Source of the DNA: Actinomycetota bacterium
GTDB taxonomy: Bacteria; Actinomycetota; Actinomycetes; S36-B12
NCBI GenBank assembly: GCA_947472655.1
Contig: CANJCG010000011.1
Coordinates: forward strand, 1-22,730
Direction: 5' to 3'
DNA: 22,730 nucleotides
Positions 7,673 through 14,018 of the stretch are shown piece by piece. The notes under the pieces were generated by a model. The model did no database searches and was not told the origin of the DNA. It was given only the letters and a program-made list of their open reading frames with translations. Each line of letters opens with the position of its first letter. The first letter of the stretch is position 1. Position numbers and translations under genes: made by a program.

Positions 7673-8036
7673 CGCTAATTCATGCTAAATAGGGCATGAC
7701 TCATGTCACATCCGGGAATGGGGGACACGATTGCCTTCGTGTCCTGAATCACGCCGTATAAGGGATAAACCAGACAAATCCCTGCTCCTGTGGACAAAAT
7801 TGAGATTGGAGATGTCAGGGGAAGTTCCTATGGTTTTTGCAAGTGAGGTGCTGTTGGCCTTACACGAAATTCCCTGGCGTAGGCCAGGAGCAACATGATC
7901 CTTGAGGTCTGTCCCGTGCGATTCGGGGCGGCGGTCATGGTGCTGGTGAGTGCAGTTGACCAGACAGACGGTTGATGCGCGCTATGACCTGGGTTTTGAC
8001 CGCGCACTTCCTAGAAGTGCTGATCAAAGAGGACGA
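7673..8036 (+). ncRNA. Structured 5' leader, possible divergent ydaO-type (c-di-AMP) riboswitch
   Basis: The roughly 360 nt before the transglycosylase gene hold no gene but many hairpins: TCATGC/GCATGA (7680-7699), GGACACGA/TCGTGTCC (7723-7744), AGGGAT/ATCCCT (7761-7783), CCTGG/CCAGG (7873-7888), TGCGCG/CGCGCA (7977-8006) and GCACTTC/GAAGTGC (8004-8020, just before the RBS). The last two share three bases, so they exclude each other in part. The order GGGGGA, stem, TGAATC, GTA, GGGAT...ATCCC recalls the ydaO class, which in Actinobacteria precedes cell-wall hydrolase genes. The near-invariant CAGCTAACCTC segment is not found, so assignment is tentative. No intrinsic terminator with a T-run was seen. 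Confidence 0.4.
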
Positions 8037-8606
8037 ATGCGCTTTGCGCACAAGGTTGCCGTTATCGCAACCATCATGGGGTTTGGACTATTGCCGATGG
8101 CTGCCCCAGCCCTAGCCTCAGAAGCGACGGCAGCGATTGTTTCCGAAGCAGTGGCGTCATCAGCGGCCCTCAAAGCCCGCTCCGCGGCATTGACAACCAA
8201 AACTTGGAAATTCGCGTTCGTTTCACCGGCCACCTTGGACCGTTCGGGCGTGCAACCAAGTCTGTATCGCGGCAAGTTCTATCGTCCAAGCCTTGAACGT
8301 ATTCGTCGCTGCATCGTCAGCCGTGAGAGTTCTGGACATTACTTTTCTGTTTCACACAGCGGGAAATATCGTGGTGCATACCAAATGTCACCCGCGCTCG
8401 CACGGGGTGTGACTTGGATGATGTTCCCAGAATTTCAAAAGATTCTCGGCGAAAAAGCAGCTGAAGTTGCGATGCTTCGACTACGTAATACTCCGATTCA
8501 TAAGTGGACGCGCTTTTGGCAAGATGCAGCATTCAGCACGGTTTACAATTGGGAGCATCCCAACTCTGGTGCCTCACATTGGCGCGCAACGAACCGCGGC
8601 TGCTAA
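8037..8606 (+). CDS. Secreted transglycosylase/Rpf-like small protein
   Basis: A 189-residue exported protein. Residues 1-28 are a signal peptide ending in ALA. After an Ala-rich stretch (about 29-55), residues 85-120 carry a lysozyme-like segment: RRCIVSRESSG with probable catalytic E97, then HSGKYRGAYQMS, which parallels the CESGGN and GxYGGxQ motifs of resuscitation-promoting factors and lytic transglycosylases. It would cleave peptidoglycan outside the cell. C92 and the last residue C189 could form a disulfide. The ATG at 8037 is chosen over an in-frame GTG at 7950 because AGAGGA lies just upstream and the signal peptide starts there. The long structured leader implies RNA-level control. 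Confidence 0.75.
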   Translation: MRFAHKVAVIATIMGFGLLPMAAPALASEATAAIVSEAVASSAALKARSAALTTKTWKFAFVSPATLDRSGVQPSLYRGKFYRPSLERIRRCIVSRESSGHYFSVSHSGKYRGAYQMSPALARGVTWMMFPEFQKILGEKAAEVAMLRLRNTPIHKWTRFWQDAAFSTVYNWEHPNSGASHWRATNRGC

Positions 8607-8637
8607 CCGACGTTGATCCATCTGGCACGATGTTGGA

Positions 8638-9435
8638 ATGCTTCGTGTTCTCACAGTGAACGTCAATGGCATTCGCGCTGCCGCTCGCCGCGGGGGACTT
8701 GAATGGTTGGCGAAAGCTAACGCGGACGTCATCTGCATGCAAGAGGTGCGAGCAACGCATGAACAACTTCACGAAGTTCTGAAAGAATCCCCGCTTTCGC
8801 ATCTTCACGTTCAGCATTCCCCTGCACCCCAGCTAGGCCGCGCAGGAGTGGCGATCCTTACAAAGGCACCGGCAAAACGCATCTCGGTTGGTCACGAACA
8901 GCTTGATGGGCAAGGTCGCTGGGTCGAAATAGATGTTGACACTGAACTCGGCCCAATCACTGTGGTGTCGGTTTATGTGAATGCGGGTGAGGTCGAAACC
9001 ATCAAGCAAACCGAAAAATACACATTTCTAGAAGCGATGGATGAGCGTTTAACCACTTTGCAGTCAGCTCGCCGAAAGCGACCAGTGCTTGTGTGTGGAG
9101 ATTTCAATATCGCTCACCACGAAGTGGATATTAAAAACTGGAAGGGCAACCTGAAGAACTCAGGTTTCTTAAAGGAAGAACGTGTCTACCTTGACCGTTG
9201 GTTTGAAAAATCTTGGACCGATCTTGGGCGAGTGCTTGGTGGCGAAGGTCCAGGACCGTATACCTGGTGGTCGTGGCGGGGTAAAGGGTTTGATACCGAT
9301 GGCGGCTGGCGCATTGATTACGTCATTGCAACCTCAAAACTCGCTGCACGTGCACAGACTGCAGTTGTAGGAAAAGCTCCAACGTATGCGGAGCGCTGGA
9401 GCGATCACGCGCCGCTTACCGTGGATTTTATTTAG
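8638..9435 (+). CDS. xthA: Exodeoxyribonuclease III
   Basis: A 265-residue ExoIII/APE1-family nuclease that cuts at abasic sites and removes 3' blocks in base-excision repair, in the cytoplasm. Visible motifs are NVNGIRAA at the N-terminus, metal-binding E36 in CMQEVRA, GDFNIAHHEVD (catalytic Asp/Asn), and the terminal SDHAPLTVDF with the catalytic His of this family. Length matches the family. The ATG has only a weak RBS, but the conserved first strand (LRVLTVNVNG) starts at once. It lies 31 bp after the transglycosylase gene and overlaps the convergent thiQ by 8 bp at the 3' end. Confidence 0.95.
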   Translation: MLRVLTVNVNGIRAAARRGGLEWLAKANADVICMQEVRATHEQLHEVLKESPLSHLHVQHSPAPQLGRAGVAILTKAPAKRISVGHEQLDGQGRWVEIDVDTELGPITVVSVYVNAGEVETIKQTEKYTFLEAMDERLTTLQSARRKRPVLVCGDFNIAHHEVDIKNWKGNLKNSGFLKEERVYLDRWFEKSWTDLGRVLGGEGPGPYTWWSWRGKGFDTDGGWRIDYVIATSKLAARAQTAVVGKAPTYAERWSDHAPLTVDFI

Positions 9436-10075
9436 TTACTCGTTCAAGCGAACCTTGCTCAACTCGAAATATTTCCGAAGTAATGCTTCGCGCTTCAGCC
9501 TCGTCATGCGTGACATGTACTGCTACTACATTTCGTGAGCGTAAGAGTTCAGCAACTTCAGCCGCTAGTCGAGTTCGTAATTCGGCATCCAGTGAGCTGT
9601 AGGGCTCATCCAATAACAATGCAGCGGGTTCGGGGGCCAAGGCCCGGGCGAGGGCAACCCGTTGGGCTTGCCCACCGCTGAGTTCTTGAGTGGATCGGCT
9701 TTCGTATCCGAGTAACCCCACCCACTCCAGAAGTTCGGTTGCCTTTCTCGCAGCCAGTGTTTTGCTGATCCCCGATCGCCGGAGTCCGTACATCACGTTC
9801 TGGAGGACGGTCAGATGTGAGAACAGCAGCGGATCTTGGAAGACCATGCCGATGCGACGCTCATGAATCGGAGCACTTGTGATCTCTACGTCATTGAGTA
9901 AGAGCGACCCACCAAGTGCAGGAACACTGCCCAGGATCGTGGAAAGAAGTGTCGATTTGCCGCAGCCGCTTGGGCCAAGAATGACGGTTATCCCATCACC
10001 GACCTGCAGATTTGCTGTGATCAGTGTTGATGTGTAACCAATGTTCAAGTCACGAAGTTCCAAGCCTTGGCTCAT
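9428..10075 (-). CDS. thiQ: Thiamine ABC transporter ATP-binding protein
   Basis: A 215-residue ATPase that powers uptake of thiamine or its phosphates. Walker A GPSGCGKST is at 34-42, followed by the Q-loop in GMVFQDPLLF, signature LSGGQAQRVALARAL, Walker B LLLDEP and the H-loop HVTHDEA. It lacks extra regulatory domains, like known ThiQ. The ATG at 10075 gives an ATGA overlap with thiP and has GAGGTGGG upstream; an in-frame GTG three codons earlier is possible. The substrate follows from the TPP riboswitch that leads the operon. CysA- or spermidine-type ABC proteins are the alternative family matches. Confidence 0.85.
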   Translation of the reverse strand: MSQGLELRDLNIGYTSTLITANLQVGDGITVILGPSGCGKSTLLSTILGSVPALGGSLLLNDVEITSAPIHERRIGMVFQDPLLFSHLTVLQNVMYGLRRSGISKTLAARKATELLEWVGLLGYESRSTQELSGGQAQRVALARALAPEPAALLLDEPYSSLDAELRTRLAAEVAELLRSRNVVAVHVTHDEAEARSITSEIFRVEQGSLERVTK

Positions 10076-11676
10076 CGCACCCACCTCTTCTTTCCTAAAG
10101 CATCGATGCCAGCCACAAGCGCAATTGTTCCCAGAACGAGCACCATGGCTAAAGCACAGGCCACGCCAAATGATTGCTCGCCGGGTCGCTGGAGCAATCG
10201 AACTATTTGAACTGGCACGGTGGGGTCACTAGAACGGGTGAGAAAAGAAGCTGCACCAAACTCACCTAGTGACACACAGGCCGCGAGTCCGCCAGCAGCA
10301 ATCATCACAATTCGCAGAATTGGGCCGTATGCCGTAAAGAATGCTCGTGTAGGGCTGGCACCCAACGAGCTAGCTGCAATTGCAAAACGCTTATCGGTTG
10401 CAAGAAGTGTGGGTAGTACTACTGCGATCACGAGTGGAACAGCAACGATGGAGTGGGCAATTGGGATCAGTACATCGCTACTCCGCAAATCCAAAGGAGG
10501 CCGCCCATAGGCCAGCATGAGGCCAAGGCCAAGAGTGGCAGCGGAAATTCCCAAAGGTGCCAGCGCGATGAGCGCAACAGCGCGACCGAGGCGATGGGTG
10601 AGCACGCCAATTGCTGCGCCTACACCGACGATTCCTGCGACTACGCCAGTAAGTAACGCATATCGCAATGAGGTTCCAATGGCGGCTAAAGGTGAGCCGA
10701 GGCGAGTCGTTCCTGAATCAACACTCGCCAGTGAACTCCACCACTCCAACGTCCAGCCAGCAGAGTTGTGCAGTGATGCGTACGCCAATGAAAGCAATGG
10801 AAGAAGAACTAATGAACAAGCGATAGTCGCGATGACGAATACGTAACTCCGCTGCGCTTTCGAGGATGCGGGCCTCAGTCGCGTAAATCGAAGTGTCGAT
10901 ACGGCGGAGGTTCTTTTGAGTGATGTTCTAGCGCCAAGAAGAAGAACGCAACTCACCAAGGCGAGTTGGAGCAAGGCAGTGATGGCTGCTGTTGGAAAAT
11001 CAAGCAGCAATGAGGTTTCTCGAAGAATCTGTGATTCCAATGTGCGAGTGGAACTGTTGCCAAGCACTAGGACAACACCCAAGGATGTAAAACAGAAAAC
11101 GAAGACTACGGATGCTGCTGAAGAGATTGCCGCTCTGAGTTCAGGGAAAGTTACCGTCATAAATGCTCGTATAGGAGATGCTCCCAAACTTCGCGCTACC
11201 GTAACTTTTCGCGGATCAAGTTGCTGCCAAGTAGCCCCGACAATCCGCACGATCACTGCCAGATTGATGTACGTGTGCGCGATGACAACGAGGAGAAATC
11301 CAGGGGCTAAAGCCGAACCCAAGAGTTCCCGGAAGGCCAGCGCAATAACAACGGTGGGAAGCACGAATGGAACAGTGACAAGGGCTTGGGTGAAGGCCCG
11401 ACCTTTGAAGGAATGAGTAGCCAAGACTCCTGCAATTGGCAGGCCGATGCAGGTGGCAAGCAGGGTACTCACGAGTGCCTGACCTGCAGCAGAAAATGCA
11501 ATGCTCAGTTGTGGCGATAAATCAAAAGATGTTCCTGCTTCAAAGGAACGTTGAAAAACATTCGTGAGCGGAACTCCAAGTAAAGTGATGAGAAAGAGTG
11601 CGGGTATCACCCACACACATCTCAACCAGGTTGGAGTATTCAGCGGCCCATCACCTGCCCCCACTCGCTGAGCCAA
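10072..11676 (-). CDS. thiP: Thiamine ABC transporter permease, fused two-domain
   Basis: A 534-residue membrane protein with about twelve hydrophobic segments in two tandem permease domains, as in ThiP and FbpB. Each domain has an EAA-type cytoplasmic loop: VARSLGASPIRAFMTVTFPE in the first half and AASSLGASPTRAFFTAYGP in the second, which contact ThiQ. The start is uncertain. The TTG at 11676 overlaps thiB by 37 bp; GTG at 11664 or later codons before the first helix (WLRCVWVIPALFL) are alternatives. None has a strong RBS, suggesting translational coupling to thiB. It is the middle gene of thiB-thiP-thiQ. Confidence 0.85.
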   Translation of the reverse strand: MAQRVGAGDGPLNTPTWLRCVWVIPALFLITLLGVPLTNVFQRSFEAGTSFDLSPQLSIAFSAAGQALVSTLLATCIGLPIAGVLATHSFKGRAFTQALVTVPFVLPTVVIALAFRELLGSALAPGFLLVVIAHTYINLAVIVRIVGATWQQLDPRKVTVARSLGASPIRAFMTVTFPELRAAISSAASVVFVFCFTSLGVVLVLGNSSTRTLESQILRETSLLLDFPTAAITALLQLALVSCVLLLGARTSLKRTSAVSTLRFTRLRPASSKAQRSYVFVIATIACSLVLLPLLSLAYASLHNSAGWTLEWWSSLASVDSGTTRLGSPLAAIGTSLRYALLTGVVAGIVGVGAAIGVLTHRLGRAVALIALAPLGISAATLGLGLMLAYGRPPLDLRSSDVLIPIAHSIVAVPLVIAVVLPTLLATDKRFAIAASSLGASPTRAFFTAYGPILRIVMIAAGGLAACVSLGEFGAASFLTRSSDPTVPVQIVRLLQRPGEQSFGVACALAMVLVLGTIALVAGIDALGKKRWVR

Positions 11677-12695
11677 TTCTTCAGATTGGCGTTCACGTCA
11701 CTTGCAAGCAGCTGCAAGGGTTGAGAAATCTTCGCCGCAAATTTTGTAAAAACTTCCGGTAGCGGTGTATTCGCGCGAGCTGGAAATACAAACATTGATA
11801 AAGGTACATCTGCTTGCACACCTGCGGAAAGAAGCCAGTCGACAACCTGTTGCGCTGCCTGCTCATTTCTCGTGCCCCGCAGCACTCCAGCGAATTCAAC
11901 TTGGCGGTAGCAGCCATCGGTAAGAACTGATGTTGATGGTTTGGTTGGCTTTGGGTTTTCTGCATAAACAATCTCAGCAGGCGGGCTGGTTGCGTACGAA
12001 ACGACTAGCGGATAACTACCTCCGTTGGAACTAAAGGCACTGTCGTATGCGTCAGTCCAGGAGCCGGAGACCTTTACCCCGTTTTGATTGAGTTTCTCCC
12101 AGTACTGTCCCCATTGGTCGCCGTACTTTGCGATTGTGGCGAGCATGAATGCCAGGCCGGGTGATGAGGTCGCAGGATCTTGGACAACAAGGAGATCCTT
12201 GTATGCGGGAGAAGTGAGTTGATCAAGTGAGGTCGGCTTAGCGAGTTTGCGTTTGGTGAACCAGGCGTCATCAATATTGACGCAGACATCGCCGTAATCG
12301 ATGGGCGTCACCACACCATTGCCCGTGTCCTTTTTCAACTCAGGAATGACTGAATCGAGATTCTTGGAAGTAAAGCTGCTGAACACCTGTGCGTCAACGG
12401 CTTTGGTGAGCAGAGTGTTATCAATGCCGAACATCACATCAGCATTAGGAATACCTGATGCCAGCACTGCACCTGCAACCATGGAGCCGGCATCACCCGC
12501 AGTGGTGATTTTTAGCGTGATACCCGAGTCAGTTTTGAGTTGGTCAATAAGTACCTGGCTCACCACAAATGAATCGTGAGTAAGCAAAGTGACTGTGGCA
12601 GGACCGGATTCTTGTTGCGAGGAGCCGCATGCCGCAAGGAGCATGCTGCTGCTCACTGCAATCGTGAGCGCAATTTTTGAAAGTAGTGACGACAT
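11640..12695 (-). CDS. thiB: Thiamine-binding lipoprotein, ABC transporter
   Basis: A 351-residue extracellular solute-binding protein. The signal peptide ends in a lipobox LLAAC with lipidation at C23, so the protein is membrane-anchored. The body fits the TbpA/ThiB periplasmic-binding fold: VTLLTHDSFVVSQVL at the start, then DVMFGIDNTLL, a PIDYGDVCVNID stretch, LVVQDPATSSPG and LVVSYATSP. The ATG at 12695 is preferred over TTG at 12698 because AGGGAAG lies 8 nt before it. That RBS is the 3' end of the TPP riboswitch, so translation should fall when thiamine pyrophosphate is bound. The riboswitch supports thiamine rather than iron or sulfate as ligand. Confidence 0.88.
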   Translation of the reverse strand: MSSLLSKIALTIAVSSSMLLAACGSSQQESGPATVTLLTHDSFVVSQVLIDQLKTDSGITLKITTAGDAGSMVAGAVLASGIPNADVMFGIDNTLLTKAVDAQVFSSFTSKNLDSVIPELKKDTGNGVVTPIDYGDVCVNIDDAWFTKRKLAKPTSLDQLTSPAYKDLLVVQDPATSSPGLAFMLATIAKYGDQWGQYWEKLNQNGVKVSGSWTDAYDSAFSSNGGSYPLVVSYATSPPAEIVYAENPKPTKPSTSVLTDGCYRQVEFAGVLRGTRNEQAAQQVVDWLLSAGVQADVPLSMFVFPARANTPLPEVFTKFAAKISQPLQLLASDVNANLKNWLSEWGQVMGR

Positions 12696-12699
12696 CAAG

Positions 12700-12796
12700 A
12701 CCGCTTCCCTAGCGCTGGCATTACCCAGATCAGGTTGTATGGGTCGGTGGATGCGTCCACCCTCTCAGCGCGCCGAATGTGCGAGCTCCCCTTGGT
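12700..12796 (-). ncRNA. TPP (THI-box) riboswitch
   Basis: The minus strand carries the hallmark aptamer sequences in order: GGGGAGC (5' side), GCTGAGAGGG (complement of 12759-12768), then ACCTGATCTGGGTAATGCCA and GCG (complement of 12713-12735), then AGGGAAGC (12703-12710). The outer ACC/GGT pairs close the helix at 12794-12796 and 12700-12702. The SD of thiB (AGGGAAG) lies inside the conserved 3' end, so TPP binding should block ribosome entry directly. No separate terminator was seen. Confidence 0.95.
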
Positions 12797-12803
12797 GGGA
12801 TTG

Positions 12804-12832
12804 AGTCTATGTCCTACGTATTGCGCGGATAA
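12804..12832 (-). promoter_or_regulatory. Promoter for the TPP riboswitch and thi operon
   Basis: TAGACT (complement of 12804-12809) fits TANNNT. It is 17 bp from a weak -35 TTATCC (complement of 12827-12832). Transcription would start near 12797, right at the riboswitch 5' end. The -10 contains the TAG stop codon of the small membrane protein gene. Confidence 0.5.
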
Positions 12833-13007
12833 GGAAGGTGGCAGCCGTTGCTCCACCAAGACCAGCAAGAATCAAGACGGCAACCCAAAGATCAAAGCCG
12901 AGCGCAGTCCATCGAACGATCCCGGCTCCAATGAGAAGGACTGCAGCAAGAGACTGAAGGAAGACAGCAAAGCGCAGTTGACGTTGAGTAGAAGCTTCGT
13001 TTTGCAC
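12807..13007 (-). CDS. Small two-helix membrane protein, unknown function
   Basis: About 66 residues. After a short polar N-terminus (QNEASTQRQLR) come two hydrophobic segments, FAVFLQSLAAVLLIGAGIV and LWVAVLILAGLGGATAATFL, then a basic tail RAIRRT. This fits a small inner-membrane protein with both ends in the cytoplasm. Family is not recognised. The GTG at 13007 is chosen because TAGATT lies six bases upstream, implying a leaderless transcript; a GTG two codons earlier (13013) gives a 68-residue form. The gene ends 10 bp before the thi riboswitch on the same strand and hosts its promoter. A link to thiamine uptake is possible but unproven. Confidence 0.6.
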   Translation of the reverse strand: MQNEASTQRQLRFAVFLQSLAAVLLIGAGIVRWTALGFDLWVAVLILAGLGGATAATFLIRAIRRT

Positions 13008-13013
13008 GTACAC

Positions 13014-13019
13014 AATCTA
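13014..13019 (-). promoter_or_regulatory. -10 element for the small membrane protein gene
   Basis: The minus strand reads TAGATT, then six bases, then GTG. This is the leaderless spacing also seen before the second crotonase and pstC. No clear -35 is present. Confidence 0.4.
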
Positions 13020-13031
13020 TCGAGGTGAGTT

Positions 13032-13187
13032 TCAGTCCTTTAGCGCATGCTCTTGACGTTCGAAGCCAAAGATCGAGATTGTGGCGGAATCTAGGACCAG
13101 GTCACGACCATAAGTAGGTTCTTGTCCAAGCCAGCGCGCAGTGAGAATGCGTAAATTTCTTTGGCCGAGTCCTCGCCTGCCGGTCAT
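13032..13187 (-). CDS. Possible 51-residue small protein after the DsbA-like gene
   Basis: An ORF starting MTGRRGLGQRNLRILTAR and ending FERQEHALKD fills most of the 201-bp gap between the DsbA-like gene and the small membrane protein gene. It is in the same frame as the DsbA-like gene, whose TGA stop is seven codons upstream with no other stop between. The start has no convincing RBS and the first codons include rare AGG and AGA. It may be a small gene, a remnant of a longer C-terminus, or chance. Its sequence is not recognised. Confidence 0.25.
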   Translation of the reverse strand: MTGRRGLGQRNLRILTARWLGQEPTYGRDLVLDSATISIFGFERQEHALKD

Positions 13188-13208
13188 GTGCTCGAACTGG
13201 TCATGGGG

Positions 13209-13853
13209 TCAAGACGTCGAGGCATCCCAAGCTTGTTGCAATGCCGATAAGAAAAGTTCACTGGATTGAGCGCCGCTGACACCGAATTTTTCGTCGAACA
13301 CAAAGAACGGCACTCCGGTGCAGCCCAAGGTCTGAGCGATTTGCTGATCGCGATGGACCAGATCGATGAATTCGGTACCTGCAAGCATCGCCAAGGCTTG
13401 TGATGGGTCAAAGCCCGCTTGTGCCGAGAAAGTAGCCAGGATTTCGTGCCCGAAGATGGATTCGCCGTTTTCAAAATAGGCGCTCATCAGCACTTCCAGT
13501 AATGCTTGCCCACGATTTTGGTCAAGAGCCTGTGCCCACAGTAAGAGTCGGTGGCCGTCTCGAGTGTTTCCACTGAGGGTTCTATCGAGGTTGTAGTTCA
13601 AACCAACACTGCTAGCGGCTTGAACAACATTGGTCTGCATTTCCTTGGCCTGATCCAGACTTACCCCATATTTATCAGCCAGCATCTGTGTTGTGGGGGT
13701 AGTTGTGAACTCTGCGGAGGGGTTCAATTGATAGGCCCGGTGACTAATAGTCACCTGATCTCGGTGCTCAAATTGCTCAAGGGCGATCTCTAGCTGCCTT
13801 TTGCCGATGAAACACCACGGGCAAACCAGATCTGACCACATGTCAATATGCAT
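13209..13853 (-). CDS. DsbA family oxidoreductase, FrnE-like
   Basis: A 214-residue thioredoxin-fold protein with an inserted helical domain, typical of cytoplasmic FrnE/2-hydroxychromene-2-carboxylate-isomerase-like DsbA proteins. The redox motif CPWC is at residues 11-14, preceded by the strand MHIDMWSDLV and followed by GKRQLE. The cis-Pro loop appears as GCTGVPFFVFDEKFGVSGAQ near the C-terminus, also typical. No signal peptide is present, so it acts in the cytoplasm, probably in thiol-disulfide exchange or oxidative stress. The first ATG is used because the conserved strand starts there; ATG at residue 5 is possible. It is divergent from the pst cluster. Confidence 0.9.
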   Translation of the reverse strand: MHIDMWSDLVCPWCFIGKRQLEIALEQFEHRDQVTISHRAYQLNPSAEFTTTPTTQMLADKYGVSLDQAKEMQTNVVQAASSVGLNYNLDRTLSGNTRDGHRLLLWAQALDQNRGQALLEVLMSAYFENGESIFGHEILATFSAQAGFDPSQALAMLAGTEFIDLVHRDQQIAQTLGCTGVPFFVFDEKFGVSGAQSSELFLSALQQAWDASTS

Positions 13854-13934
13854 GCCTCATCTTGACCTGTTGGTTTAACTGAACCAAGCCGGCCCGTGTG
13901 GGAGGCAGACCAGAGGACAAAACCCCTGATGTGA

Positions 13935-13996
13935 ATTCACCTTCCGTTCACATTGATGTAAGCCGGTGTTCCCCTTCTCATCCCCCTAAAGTCAAT
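13935..13996 (+). promoter_or_regulatory. Probable PHO box array upstream of pstC
   Basis: Heptamers in strict 11-bp register start at 13935 (ATTCACC), 13946 (GTTCACA), 13957 (TGTAAGC, poor), 13968 (GTTCCCC), 13979 (CATCCCC) and 13990 (AGTCAAT, weak). The first two match the actinobacterial PhoP direct-repeat unit GTTCACC closely. The position before pstC suggests phosphate-starvation activation by a PhoR-PhoP-like system. The weak units could be chance. Confidence 0.5.
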
Positions 13997-14006
13997 CTCG
14001 TTGTAC

Positions 14007-14012
14007 GACTAT
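14007..14012 (+). promoter_or_regulatory. -10 element for pstC
   Basis: GACTAT is followed by six bases and then the ATG of pstC, with no RBS between. It has no good -35, which fits an activator-dependent promoter below the PHO-like repeats. Confidence 0.4.
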
Positions 14013-14018
14013 TTACAC

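Noticed and set aside
8607..8637. Separate promoter for exonuclease III
   Set aside because: The 31-bp gap has no convincing -10 and -35 pair; co-transcription with the upstream gene is as likely.
10916..11416. Long plus-strand open frame opposite thiP
   Set aside because: It mirrors a clear permease gene, is rich in Thr/Arg/Ser as expected for the reverse of hydrophobic codons, and has no family feature.
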